A DNA stretch of 18,435 bases from an uncultured Mediterranea sp. (GCA_946007445.1 CAMGAL010000008.1:1-18435); one strand, 5' to 3'; counted from the stretch's first letter, positions 1 through 7,671 are shown. The notes: generated by a model not told the origin, from the sequence alone. Numbers and translations: made by a program.

Positions 1-160
1 GGTTTGCACCAAACCACCAAACATATCACCAACTTTTTTCGAACTTTTTTGCAGGGATTTCGTTAAATACCTGATACAGAAGTATGTTTTATAGCATATT
101 TCTGTTACGAAGTCGTTAAGCGGAGTTTCTGATATACCTTATTAATATAATATATAGGAC
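1..160. other. AT-rich non-coding stretch with a dyad
   Basis: No convincing coding sequence is present. The stretch is AT-rich, unlike the flanking genes. It contains an 11-bp imperfect stem-loop at 76-105 (ACAGAAGTATG against CATATTTCTGT, 8-nt loop, one G-T pair). The stem is not followed by a T run, so it does not look like a plain terminator. The stretch may be the 3' or 5' flank of a gene beyond the left edge. Confidence 0.4.
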
Positions 161-178
161 AACCGGCTTTGTGTTTCC

Positions 179-200
179 GGGCGGACACACTGGTACGCCC
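179..200. repeat. Short REP-like palindrome (GGGCG...CGCCC)
   Basis: GGGCG (179-183) and CGCCC (196-200) are complementary arms around a 12-base loop, followed by CTACGGCG. The look is that of the small GC-rich dispersed palindromes seen in many bacterial spacers. It sits immediately left of the longer dispersed repeat at 213-293. Only one copy lies in this window, so the repeat status is inferred from its shape. Confidence 0.35.
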
Positions 201-212
201 CTACGGCGTATT

Positions 213-293
213 GGGTCCAAATCATATCCAAATCCGGAGATTTGGCACCCCTATACCGTACCCGCTCCGTACCTGCTCCGCTTCTCCTTCGCT
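213..293 (+). repeat. Dispersed intergenic repeat, copy 1
   Basis: Bases 234-293 match the reverse complement of 7530-7600 at about 57 of 60 aligned positions; copy 2 carries one extra internal 11-bp block. The conserved core runs through TTTGGCACCCCTATACCGTA and then CTCCGTACC-type units. A perfect 7-bp stem, CCAAATC/GATTTGG (228-245, loop CGGA), sits at the left edge, nested in a longer imperfect pairing of 213-222 with 240-250. Further CTCC/TTCGCT-like units continue to about 330 with decaying similarity. Two short open frames across it are judged spurious. The two copies are about 7.2 kb apart in opposite orientation. Confidence 0.75.
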
Positions 294-466
294 CCTGGTT
301 CGCTCATCCTGCACTCATTCTCCGCTCAGCCTCCGCTCGCCTTCATGCGAAGAAACTGCGGAGTTGATAAGGCGATGGTAAGAGGGTGGTAAGGAGAAAA
401 GCTTGTTTTAGGGATTTCTCTACCCAAGAATAGGGAAATGCCGAAGGTAGGGGGAAATGCTTGTGA

Positions 467-474
467 TAACTTTG
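467..474 (+). promoter_or_regulatory. Putative -7 promoter element TAACTTTG
   Basis: TAACTTTG fits the Bacteroides -7 consensus TAnnTTTG. No clear TTTG box lies 19-21 bp upstream. Transcription would start near 480. That is almost on top of the in-frame ATG at 488 and so favours the ATG at 515 or 518 for the next gene. Confidence 0.5.
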
Positions 475-514
475 CAGCAATGAAAACATGAAACTCTTAA
501 AACCTATTAGAACG

Positions 515-2053
515 ATGATGAAACGACTGATTATTCTACTGATGGTGGCCTGCTGGAGCTGCGGCTCCCTGCTACAGGCACAAAGCAAGCGGATGCGCAA
601 CCTAACACCCGACTTCGAGATAGAAGGCGTGCTGAAACAACCGTACCAATACTTCAAAAAGGGGACTCCCGTCATCCTGCAACGCCTCGTTGACCTGCAG
701 GCCAACGGACAGACCAGCCGGCAGGGGGTCATCAGCATCGAGGGGAAGCAGTATAGCATCCCGATGGACGTGATGCGCTCTACGCTGGAACTGAAGCCTA
801 CCGATGCCAACAGTTTCTGGATGGCCTACCAACTGCAGGGAGGACTGATAGAATACTACGAGAAGCACGGCCTGCAGCCCGAAATGCGCAAGGAGCTGGA
901 GGAGGACGCCCGCAGCTATCTGGACGAACTGCAAAAGAACCAGTTGCTATATGAGGACGTGGCCCTGGAGGACTATATCCACTGCCTGATGCTGGACATG
1001 ATGCCCCACCAATTCCTGGCCAAACGGTATGGCACGCCCTACGTACGCATCCTCAAATCGCCGAACCCCGACCTGCTGATGCTGGGCAACGGGTGCCTGC
1101 TCATCTCCACCGGGATGCTCACCCTACTGGACAGTGAGGAGGAACTCTACGCGCTGATGAGCCGCGAGATAGCCCACTTCGTGCTGGACCATGCCGTCAT
1201 CACCGTAAACAAGAACACGGCACGCGCACGCAGGTACGAATTCTGGAGCAGCGTAGCCGAGGCGGCAGCCTTCTGCACAGAGGTCTATCTGAGCGAGAAG
1301 CACGAGAACTACATTCCCGGCATTGTCTACACCACCGCCGGCATCGTGGATGTGCTGATAGGCGAGAACATCATGAAGCGTATGGGACTGGACTACCAGC
1401 CTGACCAAGAGGAGGATGCCGACCGGATAGCGACTCTGTACCTGCAGTCCCGGCATCGCGACCCCAGCCTGCTGACAGCCGCCCTGCAGAAGGTGGAGCA
1501 ATACTACCTGAACACGCAGGACAACAGTGTGTTCCACCGCTATGCCATACACGGCTCGCTGGGAAAGCGGCTGAAGAAGTTGCAGCAGAAGCACCCCGCC
1601 ACGGGACACCCCGAAGACCGTATCTATCTGAAACAGACCGCTACCGTGGTCAGCTTTTCGGCCGGCATGATGGCCTATAACGGCGACTACACCCAAGCCA
1701 CGACGCTGGCACAGAAGAATGTGCAGACACACCTGGCCTCAGCCGACGACTACGTAATCCTGGCCCAATGCCTGATGAAGCAGGAAAACAACCCCGAGAC
1801 CCTGGCCACCTGCCAGACGCTGTTGGAGAAAGCCGACCAGCTGAACGGATCGCCCTCCATCAACGCCACCCGACAAAGGGTACTGCTGCTGCTGCGCCAG
1901 CAGAAGCAGGAGGAAGCCGTGGAGCAACTCAAGCTCTACGTCCAGCTGACAGAGAAACTGCTCAGCCGCCCACAAACAGAGGCCGACCAGCAATGGCTGA
2001 ACAGCGAAAACCAGTGGGCACAGCAACTCATCGGACGTCTGGAGGCCATCTGA
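515..2053 (+). CDS. Exported M48-family peptidase-like protein, degenerate HExxH, with TPR-like C-terminus
   Basis: A 512-residue exported protein. The N-terminus (MMKRLIILLMVACWSC...) is a signal peptide; cleavage may fall after LLQA, or a weak lipobox may end at a Cys. The middle resembles M48 zinc peptidases (BepA/LoiP/HtpX group): a hydrophobic helix with S-R-E-I-A-H at residues 216-221, where active members have HExxH, and a downstream E-E-D-A-D (299-303) matching the ExxxD third-ligand motif. The first zinc-ligand His is Arg217 (codon CGC, one transition from CAC), so peptidase activity is doubtful while the fold is probably kept. The last ~150 residues look like TPR helices, as in BepA, which acts in outer-membrane protein quality control. 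An in-frame ATG at 488 is also possible, but the -7 box at 467-474 leaves it almost no leader. A role as a periplasmic assembly factor or pseudo-peptidase is inferred. Confidence 0.75.
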   Translation: MMKRLIILLMVACWSCGSLLQAQSKRMRNLTPDFEIEGVLKQPYQYFKKGTPVILQRLVDLQANGQTSRQGVISIEGKQYSIPMDVMRSTLELKPTDANSFWMAYQLQGGLIEYYEKHGLQPEMRKELEEDARSYLDELQKNQLLYEDVALEDYIHCLMLDMMPHQFLAKRYGTPYVRILKSPNPDLLMLGNGCLLISTGMLTLLDSEEELYALMSREIAHFVLDHAVITVNKNTARARRYEFWSSVAEAAAFCTEVYLSEKHENYIPGIVYTTAGIVDVLIGENIMKRMGLDYQPDQEEDADRIATLYLQSRHRDPSLLTAALQKVEQYYLNTQDNSVFHRYAIHGSLGKRLKKLQQKHPATGHPEDRIYLKQTATVVSFSAGMMAYNGDYTQATTLAQKNVQTHLASADDYVILAQCLMKQENNPETLATCQTLLEKADQLNGSPSINATRQRVLLLLRQQKQEEAVEQLKLYVQLTEKLLSRPQTEADQQWLNSENQWAQQLIGRLEAI

Positions 2054-2172
2054 GGAGAGAAGAGGAGAACTGAACGGGGGCCAACAGGAAAAGAACGGGG
2101 GCAAACCATCAGAACCCAGCCGGCAAAAAAAAATTCGTGGAGCATGGGACGAAGTATATGCGTTCTTTTTCT

Positions 2173-2180
2173 TACCTTTG
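2173..2180 (+). promoter_or_regulatory. Putative -7 promoter element TACCTTTG for the alkaline phosphatase gene
   Basis: TACCTTTG matches TAnnTTTG and lies 39 bp before the ATG at 2220. The -33 region shows no TTTG. The preceding spacer (2054-2172) has a direct repeat GAACGGGGGC (2072-2081 and 2093-2102) and a run of nine A residues, but no clear terminator hairpin. Confidence 0.55.
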
Positions 2181-2219
2181 CACACAGACAATTAACGCAT
2201 AATCCCTCAAATTAAACAC

Positions 2220-3617
2220 ATGAAACGATTTGCTTACTCACTGATTCTTCTGCTGCTGGCGGGCATGGTCTATGCCCAGCAGGCAAAGTATGTATTCTAC
2301 TTCATCGGCGACGGCATGGGTGTCAACCAAGTGAACGCCACCGAGATGTATCGTGCCGAACTGCAAGGACGCATCGGTGCCGAACCGCTGCTCTTCACCA
2401 CCTTCCCCGTGGCATCGGTGGCTACCACGTTCTCCGTCACCAATTCGGTGACAGACTCCTCGGCAGCCGGCACGGCCCTGGCCACCGGCGGCAAGACCTA
2501 CAACGGTGCCATCGGTCTGGACAACGACAAGCAACTGCTGGAGAGTGTGGCCGAAAAGGCCAAGAAAGCCGGCCGCAAGGTGGGTGTGACCACCAGCGTC
2601 AGCATTGACCACGCCACTCCGGCTGCATTCTATGCCCATCAGCCCAACCGCTCGATGTACTACGAGATAGCCCTCGACCTGCCCAAGGCCGGGTTTGACT
2701 TCTACGCCGGCAGCGGCTTCCTGAAGCCCAACACCTCGTTCGATAAGAAGGAGATGCCCGGCATCTTCCCCATCTTCGCCGAAGCCGGCTACACCTTGGC
2801 ACGAGGCGTGGAGGAATACAAAGCCAAAGCCGCTGAAGCCCAGAAGATGATTCTGATTCAGAAAGCGGATGCCAATCCTGGCAGCCTGCCCTATGCCATC
2901 GACCGCAAAGAAGGCGACCTGACTCTGGCAGAAATCACTGAAAGCGCCATCGACTTCCTGACCAAGGGCAAGGACAAAGGGTTCTTCCTGATGGTAGAGG
3001 GTGGCAAGATTGACTGGGCCTGCCACGGCAACGATGCCGTCACTGTCTTCAAGGAAGTGGAAGACCTGAACGATGCCATCCGCGTAGCCTATGAATTCTA
3101 CAAGAAGCACCCGAAAGAGACTCTGATTGTCGTGACCGCCGACCACGAGACGGGAGGCCTCGGACTGGGCACCGGCAAGTACGAACTAGCCCTGAAGAAC
3201 ATTGCCCACCAGAAGGTGTCGCAAGACGAGCTCTCGCGCGCCATCACCAACCTGCGCAAGATGCGCAAAGCCATCAACTGGAACGAGGTGAAAGAACTGC
3301 TGAGCGAGAAGATGGGCTTCTTCACAGAGATACCCTTGACCTGGGAGCAGGAGCGTATGTTGCACGACGAATATGAGGAGTCGTTCGTCAAGAAGCATGT
3401 GGTGTTCAAGGAGAGCCTCTACGCCACCACCGAGCCACTGGCCATTGCCGCGAAGAAGGTGATGAACGAGGTGGCCATGCTGGGATGGACAACCGGTGGC
3501 CACTCGGCCGGCTATGTACCCGTATTCGCCATCGGTGCGGGTTCGAAGCTGTTCGTCGGCAAGATGGACAATACGGAGATTCCGAAGCGCATTGCCAAGG
3601 CGGCAGGTTATAAATAA
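2220..3617 (+). CDS. Alkaline phosphatase (PhoA superfamily), exported
   Basis: A 465-residue phosphomonoesterase that releases phosphate from organic esters outside the cytoplasm. A signal peptide (MKRFAYSLILLLLAGMVYA, cleavage after Ala19) precedes the domain. The metal-binding FIGDGMG has Asp31. The active-site signature V-T-D-S-S-A-A-G-T (77-85) fits the alkaline phosphatase pattern, with Ser80 as nucleophile. Downstream are SIDHATPAAFYAH, VEGGKIDWACHGND, VTADHETGG and TTGGHSAG, which supply the remaining Asp/His zinc and magnesium ligands. Length and motif order are normal and the gene looks intact. It has its own -7 box and ends at a strong hairpin terminator, so it is probably monocistronic. 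I see no convincing Pho box. Bacteroides encode several paralogues, so I give no symbol. Confidence 0.93.
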   Translation: MKRFAYSLILLLLAGMVYAQQAKYVFYFIGDGMGVNQVNATEMYRAELQGRIGAEPLLFTTFPVASVATTFSVTNSVTDSSAAGTALATGGKTYNGAIGLDNDKQLLESVAEKAKKAGRKVGVTTSVSIDHATPAAFYAHQPNRSMYYEIALDLPKAGFDFYAGSGFLKPNTSFDKKEMPGIFPIFAEAGYTLARGVEEYKAKAAEAQKMILIQKADANPGSLPYAIDRKEGDLTLAEITESAIDFLTKGKDKGFFLMVEGGKIDWACHGNDAVTVFKEVEDLNDAIRVAYEFYKKHPKETLIVVTADHETGGLGLGTGKYELALKNIAHQKVSQDELSRAITNLRKMRKAINWNEVKELLSEKMGFFTEIPLTWEQERMLHDEYEESFVKKHVVFKESLYATTEPLAIAAKKVMNEVAMLGWTTGGHSAGYVPVFAIGAGSKLFVGKMDNTEIPKRIAKAAGYK

Positions 3618-3659
3618 GATTATGGCTGTCCGCTAAAACTCTGAATAGCAAAAATATCC

Positions 3660-3700
3660 AGCCCGAAGTCCTGTAACATAGGACTTCGGGCTTATTCTTT
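3660..3700 (+). terminator. Intrinsic terminator after the alkaline phosphatase gene
   Basis: A perfect 13-bp stem (AGCCCGAAGTCCT at 3660-3672 with AGGACTTCGGGCT at 3680-3692) has a 7-nt loop and is followed by TATTCTTT. It lies 43 bp after the stop. On the minus strand a T run also follows (ATATTTTT), so it may back up termination of the facing lipoprotein gene. Confidence 0.88.
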
Positions 3701-3721
3701 CAAAAAGGCAGTATGAAGAAA

Positions 3722-3753
3722 GAGGGCCCGCATCTTCACAGACGCAGGCCCTC
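3722..3753 (-). terminator. Probable terminator of the NigD-like gene
   Basis: Read on the minus strand, GAGGGCC pairs with GGCCCTC. The stem extends inward by about seven further pairs, including wobbles, around a GTGA loop, and TTTCTTCAT follows. It lies 47 bp beyond the stop of the minus-strand lipoprotein gene and back to back with the plus-strand terminator. Confidence 0.65.
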
Positions 3754-3799
3754 GACAGTTACACTCCTTAGTAAAGGTTTAGGTCAGTTGAGTTATGTC

Positions 3800-4531
3800 T
3801 TATTTCAGCATCATGCCTTGAAGGGTGGCCGTAGGCGTGGGAGAGGACGCGGCAGCTGCGAAGTCGAAGGTGACCTCTACGGCTCCGTTCTTCTCCGACT
3901 GAAGCTGCAACTTGATGCCCCGATAGGGCTGCAGGTCACCCAGGTGGAACGACACGGCTCCGTAGGCGCTGTGGCCCGTCAGGTCGTCGTAGTCGTTGTA
4001 GCGCAGCTGGCAGTGCAGGTAGCCGTCGGCCTCGCCGGCAATCTGGTCGTCGGCGCTCTGCACCAGGCTGATGCGGTGCTTCTCGCGGGCAGGCAGGTTC
4101 TGCAGGAAGAAGAGGTTGAGGCAACCTCCGCTGACACCCATATCGCCTTGGTAAATGAGCAGGGGGTCATGTCCATAGGCCTCATCGGTGTCGGGGGTGA
4201 CGGACTCCAGCTGCTTGGTCAGCACGTTGTGGAGGGTGAGGATCTTCACGGCGTGGTCAAAGCCCTGGAAGTCGTCGGCCAAGGGATTGAACGAGGTGAT
4301 GACGCGCTGTCCGTCCACGGCCTCGTAGCCGGTGAGGTCGGTGTTGACGGGCCAAAGGGTGCCCCACACGTCGCAATCGAGGTAGAAGGCGGTGCCTTGG
4401 GTGCGGACGGTGGCCCACAGGGGCGGCGTGAAGTCGCCGAGAGAGTAGCCATCGTTGTCGTCGTCGCACGAACAGAGGAGGGGCATCAGTGCGCAAAGGC
4501 ACAGATAGAGAAGGGTCTTAGCTTTTTTCAT
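3800..4531 (-). CDS. NigD-like lipoprotein
   Basis: A 243-residue predicted lipoprotein. The N-terminus MKKAKTLLYLCLCALMPLLCSC ends in a lipobox-like L-C-S-C followed by acidic residues (CDDDNDGYSLGDF), an arrangement I recognise from the Bacteroides NigD-like family. In that family an N-terminal small beta domain is followed by a C-terminal beta sandwich, and here the rest of the chain is beta-rich and lacks catalytic motifs. NigD was named from a plasmid bacteriocin locus, but chromosomal relatives are numerous and of unknown function. The Asp run after the Cys hints at surface exposure or outer-membrane placement. I chose the ATG at 4531 over the one five codons upstream because the signal peptide starts there. 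A poor -7-like AGTATTTG lies at 4598-4605. No nigABC neighbours are present. Confidence 0.72.
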   Translation of the reverse strand: MKKAKTLLYLCLCALMPLLCSCDDDNDGYSLGDFTPPLWATVRTQGTAFYLDCDVWGTLWPVNTDLTGYEAVDGQRVITSFNPLADDFQGFDHAVKILTLHNVLTKQLESVTPDTDEAYGHDPLLIYQGDMGVSGGCLNLFFLQNLPAREKHRISLVQSADDQIAGEADGYLHCQLRYNDYDDLTGHSAYGAVSFHLGDLQPYRGIKLQLQSEKNGAVEVTFDFAAAASSPTPTATLQGMMLK

Positions 4532-4636
4532 TGTTAAAGTCATCATGTTACGTAATGGTTTAAATGAGTTCTACGCTAAGAATAACGCGAAATTGCGCAA
4601 ATACTGCATCGAATGGGACAAGAAATAGGATTTCTT

Positions 4637-4690
4637 AACAAAAAGAGCGAAGCACCTTGAGGACCTCGCAGGTCCGTCAAGGTGCTTCGC
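4637..4690 (-). terminator. Intrinsic terminator of the trigger factor gene
   Basis: Two arms of 14 + 6 bp (4647-4666 and 4670-4690, one bulged base, 3-nt loop) form a very stable stem whose outer half is GCGAAGCACCTTGA. On the minus strand it is followed by TCTTTTTGTT (4646-4637). It lies 34 bp past the tig stop. Confidence 0.88.
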
Positions 4691-4724
4691 ACGTAATGGA
4701 TGAGGATGCCGTGGGCGACAGGCG

Positions 4725-6080
4725 TCAGGCAAACATCTTGTTGAACTCTTCGGCAGAGATGGGCTGCTCATCGAGAGTCACCTGGGGCTTGAGGGCGGCG
4801 GTAAGCTTGGTCTCGACCACGCGGTTGACCAGACCCTCAACGCTTTCTTTCTTCTTGAGCATCTCCTTGGTGTAGTTCTCCAGAATCTCGTCGGGCACGC
4901 TGAGCATACCGTACTGGGCAAACTGGGCACGGGTAGCCTCCTTGGCCATGTCGGTGATGTCGGCCTGCTCCACCTTGATGTCGTTGGCCTTGACCAACTG
5001 CTCCTTGATGAGGTGCCAGGTGAGCTCTTGGATGCTCTTGTCGTAGTTCTCCTCGATGAACTGATCGTCCTTGTCGGGGTTGTTGAGGCGCATGACGCGC
5101 TTGAGGATGGCATCGGGATACTCCAGCTTGCCAATCTTGTCGGTCATGACCTGACGGAAATCGATGAGGAACTTGTAGTCGCTGTCTGCCTCAAACTGGT
5201 GAGCAATGACCTCTTTCACCTTGGCACGGAACTCCTCTTCGCTCTTGACGGTGTCCTTTCCGAACACCTGGTCGAAAATCTCCTGATTGAGTTCACCGGG
5301 CACGAAGCGGGTCACCTCTTCCACCTGGTAGCTGAAGTCGGCCTTCACCTCGGCGGCTTGCTCCTTGTCAATCTTGAGCAGCGAAGCCAGCTCGGCAGCA
5401 TTGCCGTCCCACGCGGTGGCGGGGTTGAAGACGAGCACGTCGTTCACCTTGGCGCCGTTGAAGAGGGCTTTCTGGGCATCGTTCTTCATGTAGGCAGGCA
5501 TCATGACGGCACCTTCTACCTGGATACCACCTTCCTTAGTATTGCCGTTCTCATCGAGCTCGGCCAAGAGGCCCTTCAGCATGTCGTTGTCGGCATAGAC
5601 CTCTACTTGCTGGTAGCTGCCGTTGCGCTGGGTGTAGGCCTTCACCTGATTGTCCACCATCTCGTCAGTGACGTTGATGCGGTAGTAGGGCACCTTGTCG
5701 CTCTTGCTGACCTCGGCGTTGAACTCGGGAGCCAGTGCGATGTCGAACAGGAACTCGAACTCTTCCATCGTGTCGAAATCGACGGCGGGCTGCTTGTCCT
5801 CGTTGGGCAGAGGCTCACCCAGGATGTTGATCTTTTTGTCCTGTACATATTTATATACGGTCTCGGAGAGGAGCTTGTTCACCTCTTCGGCCAAGGCCGA
5901 CTTGCCATACATCTTCTTGACCAGGCTCATGGGCACCATACCCTTGCGGAAACCGGGCATCTGGGCCTTCTGGCGGAAGTTCTTGAGAGACTTCTCTACT
6001 CTCTCCTGATAGTCTGCTTTCTCAAGCTTCACGGTGAGCAGGGCACTCACCTTGTCCATGTTTTGCAAAGAAACGTTCAT
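4725..6080 (-). CDS. tig: Trigger factor, ribosome-associated chaperone
   Basis: A 451-residue cytosolic chaperone that binds nascent chains at the ribosome exit tunnel. The N-terminal ribosome-binding domain carries the signature P-G-F-R-K-G-M-V-P (42-50), the loop that docks on ribosomal protein L23. The middle third (about 150-260), where the FKBP-type prolyl isomerase domain lies in proteobacteria, is diverged here, as is common in Bacteroidota, so isomerase activity is uncertain. The C-terminal half is long-helical and highly charged, as expected for the substrate cradle. Length is close to the family norm (432 in E. coli). The gene has a near-ideal promoter of its own and a strong terminator, so it is a single-gene unit although it lies 127 bp behind birA. 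The start MNVSLQNMDKVSALLTV matches related proteins. Confidence 0.95.
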   Translation of the reverse strand: MNVSLQNMDKVSALLTVKLEKADYQERVEKSLKNFRQKAQMPGFRKGMVPMSLVKKMYGKSALAEEVNKLLSETVYKYVQDKKINILGEPLPNEDKQPAVDFDTMEEFEFLFDIALAPEFNAEVSKSDKVPYYRINVTDEMVDNQVKAYTQRNGSYQQVEVYADNDMLKGLLAELDENGNTKEGGIQVEGAVMMPAYMKNDAQKALFNGAKVNDVLVFNPATAWDGNAAELASLLKIDKEQAAEVKADFSYQVEEVTRFVPGELNQEIFDQVFGKDTVKSEEEFRAKVKEVIAHQFEADSDYKFLIDFRQVMTDKIGKLEYPDAILKRVMRLNNPDKDDQFIEENYDKSIQELTWHLIKEQLVKANDIKVEQADITDMAKEATRAQFAQYGMLSVPDEILENYTKEMLKKKESVEGLVNRVVETKLTAALKPQVTLDEQPISAEEFNKMFA

Positions 6081-6144
6081 TTCTGTCTCTGATTTTTATT
6101 TGTTTGTTATCTTATTCTTAACTCTGTTTTAGAAATTGAGGGTG

Positions 6145-6176
6145 CAAAATTAGTGCTAATCTTTGAATTGCGCAAA
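6145..6176 (-). promoter_or_regulatory. Consensus Bacteroides promoter of tig
   Basis: On the minus strand, TTTG (6176-6173) and TAATTTTG (6152-6145) are separated by exactly 20 bp. This agrees with the Bacteroides primary-sigma consensus TTTG-N19-21-TAnnTTTG. The predicted start near 6138 leaves an A/T-rich leader of about 58 nt before the tig ATG. Confidence 0.85.
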
Positions 6177-6207
6177 AAATCGGGGCATAAATCTTTTGGA
6201 ATCAGCC

Positions 6208-6948
6208 CTACAGCAGATATTGCACCTCCTTGAAAAGGTAGCTGCGCAGGCGACCGGAATCGTCCTGCAAGAGGAAACGGCCGTCGGCTTCGACGCGAAC
6301 CACACGGGCCAGAAAGGGGCCTGAGGCATCGGTGTAGCGATGGTAGCCCTCGCGGCGGAAGAGCGCGGCGGCATAGCGGGCAGAGAGGGAAGCCGCGGCG
6401 GTGGGGGTGTCATGGGCCAGGAGACAATATCCCTGCTGCAGGCGACGGAGGATGTCGGCCAGGAGGGCGCGGCGGTCGTGCTCGCGGGCCGTGAGCTGAC
6501 GGAGCGAGACGGGATTGGGGGCATCGCTGAGGAACTGCTCCTGATTGACGTTGAGCCCCACCCCGATGATGCAGCGCCCTATTTGCGAGCCTTGCAGGTC
6601 GTTCTCGATGAGAATGCCGCAAATCTTTCGCTCGCCGCAGTAGATGTCGTTGGGCCACTTGATGGAGACGTCGGAGAGGTAGGCGTCGAGGGCCTCCTTG
6701 ATGGAGAGGGCGACCAGCTGGGAGAGGACAAACTGCTGGCGGGCGGCCAGGAAGCGGGGATAGAGTACGGTGCTGAAGAGGAGGTTGGCGCCGGGGGCCG
6801 ACTCCCACGAGTTGCCCCGCTGCCCCTTGCCGGCGGTCTGAAACTCGGCCGTGACGGTAGTCCACTCGGCCACCTGCTGCTCCTCGCACAGGGCGGCGAG
6901 GTAGCGATTGGTCGAGTCGGTCTCCTGCAGGGTGATGTAGTTCACCAC
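6208..6948 (-). CDS. birA: Biotin--[acetyl-CoA-carboxylase] ligase, class I
   Basis: A 246-residue enzyme that activates biotin with ATP and attaches it to the lysine of biotin carboxyl carrier proteins. There is no N-terminal helix-turn-helix, so this is a class I ligase without repressor function. Motifs: E-T-D-S-T-N (9-14), the biotinyl-AMP loop Q-T-A-G-K-G-Q-R-G-N-S-W (37-48), K-W-P-N-D (97-101), R-K-I-C-G-I-L-I-E with catalytic Lys108, and G-V-G-L-N-V-N. A small beta domain ends the protein. No ATG precedes ETDSTN; the start must be GTG at 6948 or 6945. The second gives a 4-base GTGA overlap with the stop of the upstream receiver gene, implying translational coupling. The end is intact and no obvious terminator follows before the tig promoter. 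Confidence 0.93.
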   Translation of the reverse strand: MVNYITLQETDSTNRYLAALCEEQQVAEWTTVTAEFQTAGKGQRGNSWESAPGANLLFSTVLYPRFLAARQQFVLSQLVALSIKEALDAYLSDVSIKWPNDIYCGERKICGILIENDLQGSQIGRCIIGVGLNVNQEQFLSDAPNPVSLRQLTAREHDRRALLADILRRLQQGYCLLAHDTPTAAASLSARYAAALFRREGYHRYTDASGPFLARVVRVEADGRFLLQDDSGRLRSYLFKEVQYLL

Positions 6949-7343
6949 TGGATACCGGGGATATAGAGGGAAACGGCCTGACGCAGCACTGCCAGGGTGA
7001 TGGGCTTGACCAGCACATCGTTAGCTCCGGCCTTGAGGGCCTTGTCGCGGTCGGCGGCAAAGGCATAGGCCGTCTGCATGACGATGGGCACCTCACTGTT
7101 CAAGGAGCGGATGACTTCGGTGGCTTCCAGGCCGGTCATGCCGGGCATTTTGATGTCCATCAGAATCATACGAATGTCCGACTGATGGGCCTTGAAGAAG
7201 TCTACGGCCTCCTGGCCATGATGGGCCCAAAGGAGTTCACAACGTTTTCCGATTATGGCCTTGATGAGTTTGAAGTTGCTTTCATCGTCCTCTGCCACGA
7301 GCACCAAGGGAAGGGCGGCGGCTGTCTTGTTGAGAGTTTCCAT
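6942..7343 (-). CDS. Stand-alone response regulator receiver protein (CheY-like)
   Basis: A 133-residue single REC domain with no output domain. The acidic pair lies at Asp19-Asp20 in V-A-E-D-D-E-S-N, the phosphoacceptor is Asp63 in L-M-D-I-K-M-P-G, the conserved Thr is Thr91 in M-Q-T-A-Y, and the conserved Lys is Lys113 in V-K-P-I. The closest resemblance is to receiver domains of hybrid sensor kinases (EDDESN...KLI). The protein should be phosphorylated on Asp63 by an unlinked kinase and act through protein contacts; no DNA-binding segment exists. The frame is open further upstream to 7511, but the -7 element at 7380-7387 and the poor content of that extension support the ATG at 7343. Its TGA overlaps the birA GTG start, so the two genes are cotranscribed. 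Confidence 0.9.
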   Translation of the reverse strand: METLNKTAAALPLVLVAEDDESNFKLIKAIIGKRCELLWAHHGQEAVDFFKAHQSDIRMILMDIKMPGMTGLEATEVIRSLNSEVPIVMQTAYAFAADRDKALKAGANDVLVKPITLAVLRQAVSLYIPGIQW

Positions 7344-7379
7344 ATCTTGAGTTATTATTGCTACTGAATGAATTGCGCG

Positions 7380-7409
7380 CAAATATACAATAAAAATCTG
7401 AAGAGCAAA
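7380..7409 (-). promoter_or_regulatory. Promoter of the receiver-birA transcript
   Basis: On the minus strand TATATTTG (7387-7380) matches TAnnTTTG. TTTG (7409-7406) lies 18 bp upstream, slightly shorter than the usual 19-21. Predicted transcription starts near 7373, about 30 nt before the ATG at 7343. Confidence 0.65.
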
Positions 7410-7459
7410 AATAAAACAATGTTCTACTACGCCTATTTGGAACAAAAAGCAGCTCTCCT

Positions 7460-7621
7460 CTCCGTATCTGCTCCGTACCAACCCCGATGATGCTCCGATG
7501 GTTTTTCGCATAATCTCCGCTCCCTATAGAGCGAAGGAGAAGCGAAGCAGATACGGAGAAGGTACGGAGCAGGTACGGTATAGGGGTGCCAAATCTTCGG
7601 TTTTTGGGGACTTTTGGCACC
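7460..7621 (-). repeat. Dispersed intergenic repeat, copy 2, with inverted arms
   Basis: 7530-7600 on the minus strand matches 234-293 on the plus strand (about 57 of 60 positions, plus an extra 11-bp block TTCTCCGTATC). Inverted arms CTCCGTATCTGCTCCGTACC (7460-7479) and GGTACGGAGCAGGTACGG (7561-7578) could fold into a large hairpin. At the right edge a perfect 9-bp stem GGTGCCAAA/TTTGGCACC (7585-7593 with 7613-7621) is present; copy 1 carries a related hairpin at the same edge. The shape suggests a non-autonomous mobile or structural repeat. No transposase is linked to it. Confidence 0.7.
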
Positions 7622-7671
7622 ACTTCCGTACGTCAACACGGACTGAACATCCAAGAAAAGCAGGGAAGAGG

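Noticed and set aside
169..392. Two overlapping short plus-strand frames
   Set aside because: Both are translations of the dispersed repeat region, with no start context and no resemblance to a protein.
5013..6092. 359-codon open frame on the plus strand opposite tig
   Set aside because: Leu/Val/His-rich antisense read-through of trigger factor; the tig promoter and terminator fit the minus strand.
7344..7511. N-terminal extension of the receiver protein
   Set aside because: It crosses the -7 box at 7380-7387; the REC domain is complete from ATG 7343.
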